This document shows, in pieces, positions 1-10,450 of a DNA stretch of 64,000 nt. Origin of the DNA: Obelidium mucronatum (lineage: Eukaryota > Chytridiomycota > Chytridiomycetes > Chytridiales > Chytriomycetaceae). Both the position numbers and the translations under genes were made by a program. The stretch lies in the NCBI GenBank assembly GCA_025765595.1, contig JAIVFH010000044.1:186001-250000 (forward strand), given 5' to 3'. The notes below the pieces were generated by a model. It had not been told where the DNA came from. It saw only the letters and a program-made list of their open reading frames with translations, and searched no databases. Numbering within the stretch: position 1 is the stretch's first letter; each line of letters starts with the position of its first letter.

Positions 1-2
1 AA

Positions 3-278
3 GCAAACGTTCACAAAAATAGTGACATTTGGATGCTGGGTATTGTTTTGTTGAATTTGGGTGTTTGTGGTCGTGGGTGGGAGAAGCTGCGTGATCATGC
101 AGAAGTGGAGTCGTGGGTGAATGCTCAACTGAACTCGTTTCAGAATGGTGAAGTAGCGAGTAGAGAGGGTGTTTTTGAAGGTGCCTTACAGCTTGCGGCT
201 GAGTGCCTCTGTGTGAATCCCAATGAGAGAATGGGTGTTGCCGCTGTGAGGGCAAATGTTGATTTGTGGCAGGTTTGA
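3..278 (+). CDS. Protein kinase domain, C-terminal fragment (gene enters from the left edge)
   Basis: The frame is open from the first bases and ends at TGA (276-278), about 91 residues. It begins in kinase subdomain IX: the motif NSDIWMLGIVL near the start matches the usual SD-W-LG-hhL helix. About 55 residues later comes ECLCVNPNERMGVAAV, the subdomain XI region that carries the invariant Arg. The N-lobe, catalytic loop and DFG lie outside the window, so neither activity nor subfamily can be judged. The chain ends soon after the kinase fold, with no added C-terminal domain. Kinase identity is fairly secure; everything else is open. Confidence 0.7.
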   Translation, partial: ANVHKNSDIWMLGIVLLNLGVCGRGWEKLRDHAEVESWVNAQLNSFQNGEVASREGVFEGALQLAAECLCVNPNERMGVAAVRANVDLWQV

Positions 279-848
279 TCGCATGTCAGATAATTTGAGT
301 TTATTGAGTGTGCCTTTCCAATGTATTCAACCAATGTATTCAACCAAAGTCATCTCACTAGTTTGCTTTTCATAACGTGCCTTCTTTCTTGTAAAGCAAT
401 TTCATCTTCAATTCTTGCAGCAACATCTGCTGGAACCACTCGAATGAAGGAATAGATTGGGGGATATGGGATAGAGCACGCGTGTGTTTGTTGTTATGGG
501 TGGACCACCAACGTGTCCGAGGAGGAGGAGGAGGAGGAGGAGTGTGATAGCAAAGATAATTTGAGTTTATTTCTTATTGAATAAACCAACTCCGAGTTTT
601 GTTGGGTATGACTATATTTTTAACGAATCTGAAAAGCGAATGAAAGTCAACTCAAGTCTTCTCAATCCAAAGTACCGAGTCAATCAAACCCTTGTACCAA
701 GTGCTTAATATTAACGAGTCTATACTTTCTTAGCTTCAATGGATACCGGCTGAATTTCAACTCCTCAACCAAAGTCCTGCCTCTCCCAAAACAATCGCAA
801 CCCCACAAGTGGAAACCCAGCGACTCCTCATTGAACCAACACAAAAAA
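279..848. other. Intergenic region with a GGA microsatellite
   Basis: No convincing gene. It contains a (GGA)n run at about 520-541 and otherwise unremarkable sequence between the kinase stop and the next start codon. It should hold the terminator of the first gene and the promoter of the second. Confidence 0.6.
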
Positions 849-2216
849 ATGATGGCTCATTTGTCTTTAAACTCAGTGTCTCGTGGTCTGTTTATCGATC
901 AAGCCGGGACGTTGCAGTGCGTCAATTCTGACGCTGAAGAAGTTGTAATGACTTCAGTTTGCAAAGTTCCAGTGGTTTCCCAAACAGAGTTGAGTGCTTT
1001 TCCTACAGTGCAATGTCTGGAGAATAAGGATGTGGCGATTTGTTGTGACGGGGATTCGATTTTGTCTCTTGTGGATCTGAGAGTGAATCGTATCACGGCT
1101 TCAGTCTCTCTATCAACCGTAACTGGAACATCTGTCAATGAACACAATGCGGCTTACCATGGCCACGTTCTAGTGGCAGCATGTCGCGTTGATGCCACAA
1201 CAATCACAGTCGCCACTCGGCAAGACGCATTCTAGAGCAACGGAGACTCCTGCCGTATTTCATGTTTTCGATTGAGTTCAAGGGAGGACTTGAAGCAAGC
1301 AGGTGGTGGCGATGTCAGCGTGGAATTGGTCTCTCAAGCTGTCGGTCCAACAGCACCATTATCCGTATTGCTTGATTCGGCTCAGCTCGTTATTGTCTTT
1401 GCCGATAGCATGCGACCGTTTCAACAAGTCTTTCCAGTTTTGAAGCCTGAATTCGGACCACCGCGACCTCCAGCGTCCGTTGAAACCATACAACAGAATC
1501 CGTTTGACAATTCAGGAGCACCCGATCCATCGCCCGCCCCTCTGCACCCGAAACCAAATGCATTAACTCTTTTGGATGATGCTATGGAAGAAGACGAAGA
1601 CGGCGATAATGGAATCTATGAAAACACACGTTCAGAAGGCGGGACCAGCATCCTCTATCTTCCAACCGTCGTCGCGGCGGCGGCGGCAGCGGCAACAAAG
1701 AGCAAGCAAACAGTCATTAATATACCTACATCAAGTTTCCTGTGCAGTCAACCAGACTCTATGTCTGTCTGCCTTAAATCCAGTGTAGATGGGATCATTT
1801 GTTCTGTATCATCGTCGGCGCCTCCACCACCGTCAGCAACAGCAACAGGACCACCAGAAATCACACATGTATCCACATTCGACGCGTTCGCATACATTTT
1901 CTCGTCGAAGCGAGATAAACGGTTCGCGCTTGTCACTCGAGACGGCGGGTATGCGTTCATTGTTGAAAGCAGTCGATACCTGTACGCGTACAAGAAAGCG
2001 AAAAGTTTGAAAGCGATGGGGAGTGATCAATGGGTTATTGATTTATGGGAGTGCAAGAATAGCAGTTGTGAAGGTGGTGGAGCGCCTTCTGGAGGCGGTG
2101 GTGCCGCTGCTGCTGCTGCTGTTGTGGGAGATGTGAGGGGTGTACAAGATTTGGGGCAGGGAAAAGTGTTGGTGCTTTGTGAGGATCGCGTTTTGGTGAT
2201 AACTTTTGGTGGGTGA
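849..2216 (+). CDS. Unidentified protein, beta-strand rich (propeller-like), with one in-frame TAG
   Basis: The start is the first of two adjacent ATGs (849, 852) after an A-rich leader. The frame stays open to TGA at 2214-2216 except for one TAG at 1233-1235. Both sides of the TAG look coding and are in the same frame: alternating hydrophobic strands such as HVLVAACRV and TTITVATR before it, RISCFRL and LVIVFAD after it. That resembles a WD/beta-propeller protein. The second half has an acidic stretch, poly-Ala near residues 280-285 and Gly/Ala-rich loops near the C-terminus. The TAG could be removed by an intron ending TTCTAG at 1235 (for example donor 1119, length 117), but that would delete coding-like sequence. 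A substitution, sequence error or readthrough is equally possible. I do not recognise the family. Confidence 0.5.
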
Positions 2217-2384
2217 ATGCTGGTGGGGGGAGGAGAGGGGACTCAAGCTGACTCAAGTACCAAAACCGTTTCTGACAAAGATTATTAATACTATATATAT
2301 TGTGGTTCAAGATTTTGAAACGAATTGAGTTGAAGTAGAAAAAAAATGGGCTTTCAAACAGAATTTCCCTCTCCCTCCCCCTAA

Positions 2385-2798
2385 ATGAGAAAACCTGAAA
2401 CACCGCAGCCATATTGGGCGAGAGAGAGAAAAAAAAACGAAAAACGTGTCTTCAGGAGGCTGTACTTCAAACCAGAAAGTCTTCAAAAAATGATTGCTCC
2501 ACTGTCGAACCATTCCGAGAAATCTGATCCACTTGACACTGCAATGTGTATTCCTGAAACGGATTCAAAGACAGACCGCCGCGGCACCCATGTGTTCAAC
2601 AACAACAACAACTACCGGTCACAAAGAATCGATGGATCCAAGGCATTCACATTCGGTTGGCGTTTCTTGGTATCTGTTGCAACTGCGATGATCGCAAGCT
2701 TGTCAGTTCTGGTGCTTCTGGCAGTGGTGTTATTACCCCCGGGCGGCGTGTCGGCAGTTTACTCTATATTAGTATATCGGACAATCATGCTATTATAA
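2385..2798 (+). CDS. Doubtful small membrane protein ORF
   Basis: A 137-codon ORF in an otherwise gene-free stretch (2217-3038). Its last third encodes a strongly hydrophobic segment (ATAMIASLSVLVLLAVVLL) after a basic, polar region with an Asn run. This could be a single-pass membrane protein or simply an open frame in AT-rich DNA. No family resemblance, no introns, and the start is uncertain (the Met at 2490 is an alternative). Confidence 0.22.
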   Translation: MRKPETPQPYWARERKKNEKRVFRRLYFKPESLQKMIAPLSNHSEKSDPLDTAMCIPETDSKTDRRGTHVFNNNNNYRSQRIDGSKAFTFGWRFLVSVATAMIASLSVLVLLAVVLLPPGGVSAVYSILVYRTIMLL

Positions 2799-3038
2799 TC
2801 AAGTCGTTTTATTTTTTACAGTCGTTGTCAATCTATGTATTCTTTGGTTTGTTTACATGGATTGCTTTTTAGAGCAATCAAAAAAACAAAATAAGAGAAC
2901 ACACAACGTTTTTACGGTCTTGGTTGTATAGAATTTTTAAGTTAAAAAGGGAAAAAAAACTGGAATCATTATTTAATAAAAGGATAAGGGGTTAACTTTC
3001 TTTCTTTTTTGTTCCCAAAAAAAAAAAAAAAAAAAAGA

Positions 3039-5138
3039 ATGGAGTCTGAACAAGCTGCACTACCGCAACAACTACGGCCAAAACTAGTTGAGTTCCATTA
3101 TAGACACCATTTTCTTAACCACAAGACTTAAATCAGTAAAAAAAAAAAGCACCACTTACTCAGAGAACTCATTCGAAGTGCAAAAAAAGTCAAAACTCTT
3201 GAAACCCAAAAACAAATCAAGAAACTGAAAACATTCAAATCGAAACTGGAAAACAATGATGATGATGATATTGCTGCTGCTGCTGCTGTTCCCGAACCAG
3301 TGCTGGCGGCACGGAGGAAGGAGGTTGGGAAGGCGGAAAGGGATCTAGGCGGCCTCAAGGTTTGTCTTTCTTTTTCCGTCCGTTTTTACGTTATAGGGGG
3401 CATTATTTTAAAACATTGCGCTTTTTTTTAAGTCGATCGACGTCTATGCTGTATCGTATTCTGCTTTCGTTTCATTCGTGAGCGCCAGCGATGCAGATTC
3501 AGAACTCTCCACCTTCTCATCAACCCTCCTGGAAATCATGGACCAAGAGCATAAACTCCTTCTCTCACAGCGTAAACCAACGGATCTTGAAATCAATCAA
3601 CAACAACAACAACAACAACCACAACCACAACAAGAAACTTCCACGGTAGAAGCAGTTGATGGCGCAGCAGAACTCCAACAAAGAATGTCAAACCGAATCA
3701 AGGAACACATGGAATTCCGGAAAGTTCTTGAAAGTGGGGTTGAAGAGGTTCGGAGACTGTTGGTTAGACTGGGTGGTGCAGTATCACCGTCTGGGGGCGG
3801 TCCAAAAACGGATCTTGTACCGAAACCGAAACTGACGCAGAAGGAGAGGAAAGCGCAAAACAAGAAGCGGAAATTGGAAGCCATGATGCAACAGCAGCAG
3901 CAGAATGAGGACAGTGAGGGGGAGGAAGAGGGTGACGATGAGGTACCAACTGGAAAGTACGTTCGCCTCACACAGGTAAAAAAAGGGGGGTTCCCCCAAA
4001 TCAGTTGCTATAGATTTTTATTAAATATCTCGTTTTTTTAGAGCGCCTCAGATGGTACTCTGTCAAAACCTAAACTCGCAAAACCCATCAACACTACACA
4101 ACCACTGTCCAAAAAGCAAGCCATTATATCCTCTGCATCGTCCACAAAACCTACAGCAGTCGCAGCATCAAAACCATCATCAACATCAACAACAACAAAA
4201 TCATCATCAAAGATTGAGTCTGCATTCCTGGAAACACTAAACGGCGGAAGTTTATCCGATGTCGAGTTTTCAGATTTCTCTGAAGACGATGACGACGAAC
4301 GAAAGATTCAACAAAAAGTGGCTGCAACAAAGAGTAAAAAAGAGGAAGAAAAAAGGAAAAAGAATCGTCCCGGACAGAGAGCCAGACGAGAGTACGTTTT
4401 TTTCGTTTTGTTTTTTTTCTTAACTTGAGAAACGAGTGTAGGTTATACGAACAGCAGTATGGGAAACAAGCGAATCACATTGTCAACAAGGAGCTTACTC
4501 TTGTGAATAAGATTCGGAAACCTGCTGTTGCTAAAGCAGCAGCACCTATCGTGGATGAAAAGTTGCATCCTTCGTGGGCTGCGAAAAAAGCCCAGAAGAT
4601 TCAGATATCAGCTATACCTGCGGGAAAGAAAATTTCGTTTGGGGATGATGATGAGGGTGACGGTGGTGGTTCTGTTGTCGTTTCCAAGAAGCCTGTTGTT
4701 GCCGAAGAAAGCTTGCATCCATCATGGGCAGCCAAGAAAGCACAGAAACTTCAAATTTCTGCGGCTCCTGCTGGGAAAAAGATTACTTTTGGTGATGGAG
4801 GTGGTGAGGATGCCGTGAAATCTGTGCCAGTCGTCGACGACAACTTGCATCCATCGTGGGCTGCTAAAAAAGCACAGAAACTACAAATATCTGCCGCACC
4901 TGCGGGGAAAAGGATTAAATTTGGAGGAGAGGGTGAATCAGAGGGTGAATCCGTTGCGACAAAGGTGTCACCACCGCAGAAAGGTTTCAACAAGGAGAAA
5001 CGTACAACTACTGTACCACCACCATCAGCTACTACTGTTGTAGACGAAAAGCTTCATCCATCGTGGGCTGCGAAAAAGAAGCAGAGTTTAGCGATTGGAA
5101 ACAGTTCTGGGAAAAAGATTGTGTTTGGGGATGATTAA
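3039..5138 (+). CDS. BUD22: BUD22 / SRFBP1 family ribosome-biogenesis protein
   Basis: Bud22-family proteins act in the nucleolus in early small-subunit rRNA processing. Three hallmarks show in order: the basic N-terminal helix (ELIRSAKKVKTLETQ, about 3165-3210), the conserved NRPGQRARRELYEQQYG block across the 4391/4442 splice, and the C-terminal LHPSWAAKK...GKKI.FG motif. Clear introns are 3976-4041 and 4392-4441, both in phase with the flanking exons. An earlier intron starts at about 3358 (GTTTGT) and its acceptor is not certain. The N-terminus is unresolved: the frame from ATG 3039 meets TAA at 3129-3131 beside an A11 run, so a short intron or a sequence error lies there. Poly-Gln, acidic and Lys-rich segments fit a nucleolar protein. 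Oddly, the C-terminal motif occurs four times. Confidence 0.85.
4557..5138 (+). repeat. Four tandem copies of the BUD22 C-terminal motif
   Basis: Within the last BUD22 exon a unit reading LHPSWAAKKxQ, then about 8 residues, then GKKIxFG occurs at about 4563, 4711, 4840 and 5047. Spacing is 130 to 205 bases, with variable acidic linkers. The last copy is the most diverged and ends the protein. Family members known to me have a single copy at the C-terminus. Confidence 0.85.
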
Positions 5139-5270
5139 AAGTAAAAGTACATATTAAAGACTTGCTCTCTTATAGTGCTTCAATAATGGCATGTTAAGCG
5201 TTCGTTGGGCGTGGGATCGCCTTTTATGGTGCTTTCGTGTTGGTTAAGGTTCTTTTTTATCTTTCAATAG

Positions 5271-5449
5271 GTGAGTGTCCCCGCCCCATCCTCACCACCA
5301 GCCTACGTCGGCATCAGGCCATCCGATGCTCGATACTCTGTAGCCGTCATTTGAGACAGGAAGGACAGCATGGACCCAGCGATGGATGGCCGATCAACTC
5401 TCTTGCACCAGATGTCCAAAGCAAACGACTAACACTCACCCCGCTACAG
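5271..5449 (+). other. Probable 5'-UTR intron of RPS0
   Basis: A good donor (ATAG|GTGAGT, GT at 5271), a branch-like GACTAAC at about 5427 and an acceptor CTACAG at 5449 lie just upstream of the RPS0 start. Leader introns are common in fungal ribosomal protein genes. I see no clear snoRNA boxes inside it. A transcript read would settle it. Confidence 0.55.
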
Positions 5450-5484
5450 CCAGTCCTTGCACGGTTCGAAGTCCCAATCCAATA

Positions 5485-6297
5485 ATGTCCGCCTCGCCCG
5501 CCATCCTCGCACCCACCGAACAGGACATCCAGGCGCTCCTCGCAGCGCAGTCGCACATCGGCACCAAGAACCTCAACGTCCACATGCAGCCGTACGTGTG
5601 GAAGCGCCGCGCCGACGGCGTCCACATCATCAACATCGGAAAGACGTACGAGAAGCTCGTGCTCGCCGCCCGCATCATCGCCGCAATCGAAAACCCAGCC
5701 GACATCTGCGTCGTGTCCGCGCGTCCGTACGGCCAGCGCGCCGCTCTCAAGTTCGCAAACTACACCGGCGCTCAGGCCATCGCGGGTCGCTTCACCCCGG
5801 GAACTTTCACCAACTACATCACGCGTACCTTCAGAGAGCCGCGTCTGATCATCGTCACTGACCCGCACACTGACCACCAGGCCATCAAGGAGGCCTCCTA
5901 CGTCAACGTGCCCATCATTGCCTTTGCCGACTGCGACGCCCCGCTCAAGTTTGTCGATGTCGTCATCCCCACAAACAACAAGGGAAAGCACGCCATCGGT
6001 CTCGCCTACTGGCTGCTGGCCCGTGAAGTCCTGCGTCTGCGTGGAACAATCTCCCGCTCTGAGCCATGGTCCGTCATGGTCGACATGTTCTTTTACCGTG
6101 ACCCAGAAGAAGCGGAGAAGGAAGCTGAGGCTCTTGCTGCTGCCGCTGCCGCTGCTGCTGCCCCAGTTGCTGCTGATGACGAGGCTGGTGCCCCTGAATG
6201 GGAAGTCTCTGCTGCCGGTGCTGCTGGTGTTGCTGGTGTTGTTCCAGAAGGTGAATGGGGTGGTAACGCCAACGTTGAATGGGGTGCTGATGCTTAA
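5485..6297 (+). CDS. RPS0: 40S ribosomal protein uS2 (RPS0/RPSA)
   Basis: A single 270-residue exon, the usual length for fungal uS2. Family signatures are continuous: [10 protein letters not shown] near residue 25, [34 protein letters not shown], the [12 protein letters not shown] block, [12 protein letters not shown], and [13 protein letters not shown]...LRGTI. The C-terminus is Ala-rich and ends in the EW.V...GEWGG motifs typical of the eukaryotic protein. The codons are strongly C-ending, as expected of a highly expressed gene and unlike most neighbours. The ATG at 5485 is chosen because translation from it starts with the normal N-terminus. The protein helps assemble the 40S head-platform region and pre-18S processing. 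Confidence 0.97.
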   Translation: MSASPAILAPTEQDIQALLAAQSHIGTKNLNVHMQPYVWKRRADGVHIINIGKTYEKLVLAARIIAAIENPADICVVSARPYGQRAALKFANYTGAQAIAGRFTPGTFTNYITRTFREPRLIIVTDPHTDHQAIKEASYVNVPIIAFADCDAPLKFVDVVIPTNNKGKHAIGLAYWLLAREVLRLRGTISRSEPWSVMVDMFFYRDPEEAEKEAEALAAAAAAAAAPVAADDEAGAPEWEVSAAGAAGVAGVVPEGEWGGNANVEWGADA

Positions 6298-6335
6298 AAT
6301 GTCGTGTTGTAAGCTATCAACAGTTTTGGTTTTTT

Positions 6336-6712
6336 TTTCATTTGCCTTTGAAACCTTTCGGGTTCGCATTGCGCTGAAATAAAGAAGATTTGATTCAATT
6401 ACATTTTCATGTTGCTAGGAAGTAATGGAAGTAATGGAGTGGATGCATGAATAATGCCCTTTTCTTTCAGCTGTAATAACAGCTACAAGCTCAGTTTTAT
6501 TTCACTTGCCTTTGAAACCTTTGGGTTCACATTGCGCTGAAATAAAGATATTTGATTCAATTACATGTTCATATTGCTAGGAAGTAGTTTTCAGCTGTAA
6601 TATTTAATAGTACAAGCCCAGTTTTATTTCACTTGCCTTTGAAACCTTTGGGTTCACATTGCGCTGAAATAAAGATATTTGATTCAATTACATATTCGTG
6701 TTTCTAGGAAGT
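6336..6712 (+). repeat. Triplicated polyadenylation region of RPS0
   Basis: Three direct copies of a roughly 90-base block, starting near 6336, 6496 and 6623. Each runs from a T-rich stretch through TTGCCTTTGAAACCTTT and an AATAAA signal (about 6378, 6540, 6668) to GCTAGGAAGTA. Copies 2 and 3 are nearly identical; copy 1 lies next to the stop codon and differs slightly. The copies are separated by short, related spacers. Confidence 0.85.
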
Positions 6713-6840
6713 AGTGGAGTTTTTTCTTTGGAGTGAATTCCCTGTTGTAACAGAACTAAAACGGTACATCAGCACACGTAACAAGCATAACACGAGACAG
6801 AGACTATCGTTGCTTGAATTTTACAGGATGGGAAGAAAAA

Positions 6841-6893
6841 TGTTTCCGCCCGGGTTCGAACCGGGGACCACCAGTGTGTTAGACTGGTAAACT
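6841..6893 (-). pseudogene. 3' half of a tRNA-Val(AAC)
   Basis: On the minus strand the sequence forms a perfect anticodon arm (CCAGT / CTAACAC loop / ACTGG, anticodon AAC), a perfect T-arm (CCCGG TTCGAAC CCGGG) and the 3' acceptor strand CGGAAAC. The expected 5' acceptor strand (GTTTCCG) and D-arm are missing. In their place upstream is unrelated AT-rich sequence. No intron that would restore it is visible. It therefore looks like a tRNA gene cut at the D-arm, next to a novel gene and at the edge of the repeat-rich island. Confidence 0.7.
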
Positions 6894-6903
6894 GCAATAA
6901 AGC

Positions 6904-7017
6904 AAACCCTGAAAATAAAGAGGCACTCTTCAAAAGAACACATCAGAAAGAGATGTGCTTCAAGAGGAATTGTTGAAGAAAAATATTGCTCAATGATTAT
7001 TTCAATATCAGGGTTTT
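6904..7017. repeat. Short inverted repeat (9 bp arms)
   Basis: AAACCCTGA (6904-6912) and its reverse complement TCAGGGTTT (7009-7017) bracket about 95 bases directly beside the tRNA-Val remnant. The arms are too short to prove a MITE; noted because of position. Confidence 0.35.
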
Positions 7018-7126
7018 TTATATGACAGGACTGGACCACAAACAAGCCTTATCTTATATCAAGAACTCTTCGTGGTGGGGGAAACAAGTGATAGGTCCAA
7101 GGTCCGACAGCATTTATCAAGGTATT

Positions 7127-8835
7127 TCAGTCTGGGTCATTTTGATGACCAAGACGCTGATCCATGCATGCATTTTTTTCCTTAATCTGCTGAACAACTT
7201 CAAAAAGTGGATGTTGCTGAGAACAGAAATCCAACAAGTTATCCTGTTCATCATGAGAAAGGGCGATGAATGTGTTGTATTCAGCCAGAGTAGTAGTGTA
7301 AATTTTTGGGAGGGGAATATGGTTCCGTTCGACAACAACTCCATCAGGATATGGCTTTGTGGGATGTGTCACTGGTTTGTTATCCACACCGCATTCACAG
7401 GAGGATAGCACAATGTGGAATACTTGATTTGGTTCAAATGCCTTTTGACGGGGGGCGGCAGGTGGTGCAAATCGAATTGCGGTTCCGTAGGTTGCAATCT
7501 CCTCCAGCATGCACATCAAATTCCCACTAACAGTATTAAATTCGTTACTGTATACATCAGCAACCAAGATGTATACATTTTGGTTGTTCCTGTAATGACC
7601 ATTTACACATTGTGCCAGCAATACTCTATCAACAAACTTTCCAAAACCACCACATTTCATTCCTGTGCCATTAGCATGGTATGGTTTAGCACGAGCAACA
7701 GATGGAACTTGGATTATTGTTGTTCCTGGCAAGCAGTTTCCACCATCAAGGGTCCGTTGACCATTCAACTCTCTAGTGCCGCGCAAGTCCTGAATGATTC
7801 CCAACATCAAATTGGAGTTCAACTTGGCTTCATTGCTAATGATAGCACTTGCGCTTGAAGTTCGGAACCCAGTTGAAACCAGTACAAACGACTGAGGGCC
7901 ATCATTTTCAGTCAGAAACTGATCAATAATCACAACCACTTGATCAAAGATCATTTGTTCAAATGTGGCAGTCTTTGACACACCCTTGCGTCTGTTTTTC
8001 ACCGCTCCCAAAAATCGATCAACTTGATTTTTTGATTTGCTGCAAGCTTCCCATGCCATATAGCAAGCCTGACAGAACCCAGGGGATTTTGGAACTGAGG
8101 ATGTTCTAGATGTCATCTTTGACACAAAGAGAAGTTGGTCAGGCAAAGTTGAGGTTCTCCAGCCAGGATCTGCAGTTGTGTATTGACAATTCGGAACAGG
8201 ACAGCGCAAGTGACCTGAAGCTGTGAATCTTTGGTAGAATTTTGGTTTATCCACAGACTTTCCCTCCGGATCAACCTTTTCCGTCAGTAACAAAGTCTTG
8301 GAGAATTTCGAAAACGAATACCCCTCGATTTGATGGTGGAACAATCCAACTACTTTGGGCGATTCTTTGGGTTGGACATTAAGAGACACATCTTCTTGAA
8401 TTTTAACGGTCGAGGTTCCATCCCTGGGCGTCAATCCTCTACTGGCTCCAAACATAGCGTTCGGACGAGACTTGTTCGCTATCCTCCAATCCGACTCCAA
8501 CAAGAATTCCTCTGCCAACCAAGTTTGGATCAAATCCCAATCAATCGGGACAAGGTTTGGGTTGATGTTTTGACCTTGGATTGCAGATTTGAACGCTGGC
8601 CAATCACAAATACCACTTTCGAAAAGGAGGTTGGTGTTGAAAGCAATTGTGGCAAGATCTGCCCTGTTCCACAAAAGAAGATTGCTGTGAAATAAAATCA
8701 GTTGTAATATCCCAAGAGGGATTGGGTAAATTCTACTTACGGGTTTAGTGGGTTTCTTGTTTGGATTTCCCTGTAGTATACGAGGGCTGGTCCCTTTCTG
8801 ATATCGGAAGGTCTTTTTGTTCTGCTTCGATCCAT
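7127..8835 (-). CDS. Unknown protein of about 550 residues with CPVPNC finger-like motif
   Basis: Two exons, 8835-8741 and 8684-7127, joined across a good intron (GTAAGT donor, CAG acceptor, 56 bases, phase kept). The frame is open about 110 bases further upstream without a Met, so the true N-terminus may be longer or truncated. ATG 8835 is the first in frame. Visible features: LRCPVPNCQYTTADPGW near residue 185, a second Cys pair GFCQACYMAWEACS, a basic KNRRKG segment, and a late SSCECG. There are no obvious transposase DDE spacing, membrane segments or repeats. The CPVPNC motif resembles the C2H2 gene at 35.9-37.0 kb, but the downstream His pair is absent. It may belong to a mobile element, since it lies between the tRNA remnant and the first satellite array. 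Function unknown. Confidence 0.6.
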
Positions 8836-9164
8836 ATCAGCCTTGTTGTAGCTCGCAACTAGATCCTCAGTTGGAAACCGCAAGCGATTCCTCTTGGGGT
8901 CAAGAGGAATGGGTGGGATAAACTTGTACAGAAGAGTGTTTTTTGGTTAACAAAACCGATAGCAATGCAGTATACGGATATTTAACAAAATTGATTGCAG
9001 CATACCCCTGGAGCAATATTTTCGGATGTGGATCCAGATTCCATTTTTCAAGTTTTTAAAAAAAAGAAAAAAACTAATAAAAAAAAAGAAAAAATAGTTT
9101 TTTTTTCCATAATAATCCAAACAAAAAAGAGGTGTAGGGAAAAAAAGAAGTACAAGTAACAAAC

Positions 9165-9840
9165 TATCTTGAACAAAATTTGTCTTCGAGGTCGTTTTTG
9201 AACAACCTTTGACTTTAAAAACATAGTTTGTTAGTCTGGTCGATCTTGAACAAAATTTGTTAGTCTGGTCGATCTTGAACAAAATTTGTTAGTCTGGTCG
9301 ATCATTGTTAGTCTGGTCGATCTTGAACAAAATTTGGTAGTCTGGTCGATCATTGTTAGTCTGGTCGATCTTGAACAAAATTTGTTAGTCTGGTCGATCA
9401 TGAACAAAATTTGTTAGTAAGATCGATCTTGAACAAAATTTGTTAGTCTGGTCGATCATGAACAAAATTTGTTAGTCTGGTCGATCTTGAACAAAATTTG
9501 TTAGTCTGGTCGATCTTGAACAAAATTTGTTAGTAAGATCGATCTTGAACAAAATTTGTTAGTCTGGTCGATCATGAACAAAATTTGTTAGTCTGGTCGA
9601 TCTTGAACAAAATTTGTTAGTCTGGTCGATCTTGAACAAAATTTGTTAGTAAGATCTATCTTGAACAAAATTTGTCTTCGAGGTCGATCTTGAACAAAAT
9701 TTGTTAGTAAGATCTATCTTGAACAAAATTTGTCTTCGAGGTCGATCTTGAACAAAATTTGTTAGTAAGATCTATCTTGAACAAAATTTGTCTTCGAGGT
9801 CGATCTTGAACAACCTTTGACATTGAGATCAATCTAAAAA
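9165..9840 (+). repeat. Minisatellite array A (29-base unit)
   Basis: More than twenty tandem units with the core TCGATCTTGAACAAAATTTG. Three spacer versions alternate: TTAGTCTGG, TTAGTAAGA and TCTTCGAGG. Both ends degrade into related sequence. No ORF of its own. The core is about 90% identical (18 of 20) to the reverse complement of array B at 13.45-14.0 kb, so the two arrays form a long, interrupted inverted repeat. Confidence 0.9.
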
Positions 9841-9890
9841 CATAGTTCAGACACTACATTCCCTAAAAATAGACAAACTACGTTTTAGAG

Positions 9891-9925
9891 CTCGCGTACA
9901 TGCTGACAATTTGCATGAGCGCGAG
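9891..9925. repeat. GC-rich hairpin next to array A
   Basis: CTCGCG (9891-9896) pairs with CGCGAG (9920-9925), with an inner CATG/CATG pairing, in otherwise AT-rich DNA. It sits just inside the inner edge of array A. It is flanked by two similar ACTAC-TTCCCTA direct repeats (about 9852 and 9940). Role unknown. Confidence 0.45.
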
Positions 9926-10093
9926 TATTTCATTAGAGACTACTTTCCCTATGAATTAATTTTATTCGATGGTCTTGGTCGAAAAGCTTTATGCACCGTT
10001 CCATGGCAAGACTTGCTGTTTTTCACAGCATCAGCAACGGGCGCCCATCCACACTGGTTGCAATAAGTTTCCAACCCAAAATAGTTGACGGTG

Positions 10094-10450
10094 TTAACAC
10101 CGTTCTGCAATCATCTCCTTTCTACATTGACTATAGTTTGAAGGGGTCCAGAATGCACTCCACAACGGGTTTTTTTCTGACGCCACCACCCGACCGGCAA
10201 CAGCTAGAAATTCGGCTCGATCGAGTTCATCCTAAGGAAACGATTTAGTAACAGCAGTTGATGCAGGTTATAATAGAGTAGTTGATTAATCTTAAACCTG
10301 AAGAGAAAGGCGCTCTATCCAAGTGTGCAAGATTAAAGGTTCTGTCAGACACAACTCAAGCTCTTTCTTGCTGCAACTTTGGAGTTGCTCTTTGATTAAC
10401 TCTTTGTAGAGGTCGGGAGTAGTTTGCACTCTTGAAGGCGTTGGTGCCAT
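10094..10450 (-). CDS. Small spliced unknown protein (96 residues)
   Basis: Exons 10450-10298 and 10231-10094 join in phase across a 66-base intron with a TTACTAAAT branch-like site and a CTTAG acceptor. The product is polar and helical (KELIKEQLQSCSKKELELCL), followed by a Trp-rich C-terminus (NPLWSAFWTPSNYSQC). An upstream in-frame Met at 10573 exists. I prefer 10450 because the extra residues would come from AT-rich sequence next to the tRNA-like element. No family recognised. It lies inside the segment bounded by the two inverted satellite arrays. Confidence 0.5.

Noticed and set aside
5347..6369. 340-codon minus-strand ORF
   Set aside because: Antisense of RPS0; strong third-position bias of the real gene keeps the opposite frame open.
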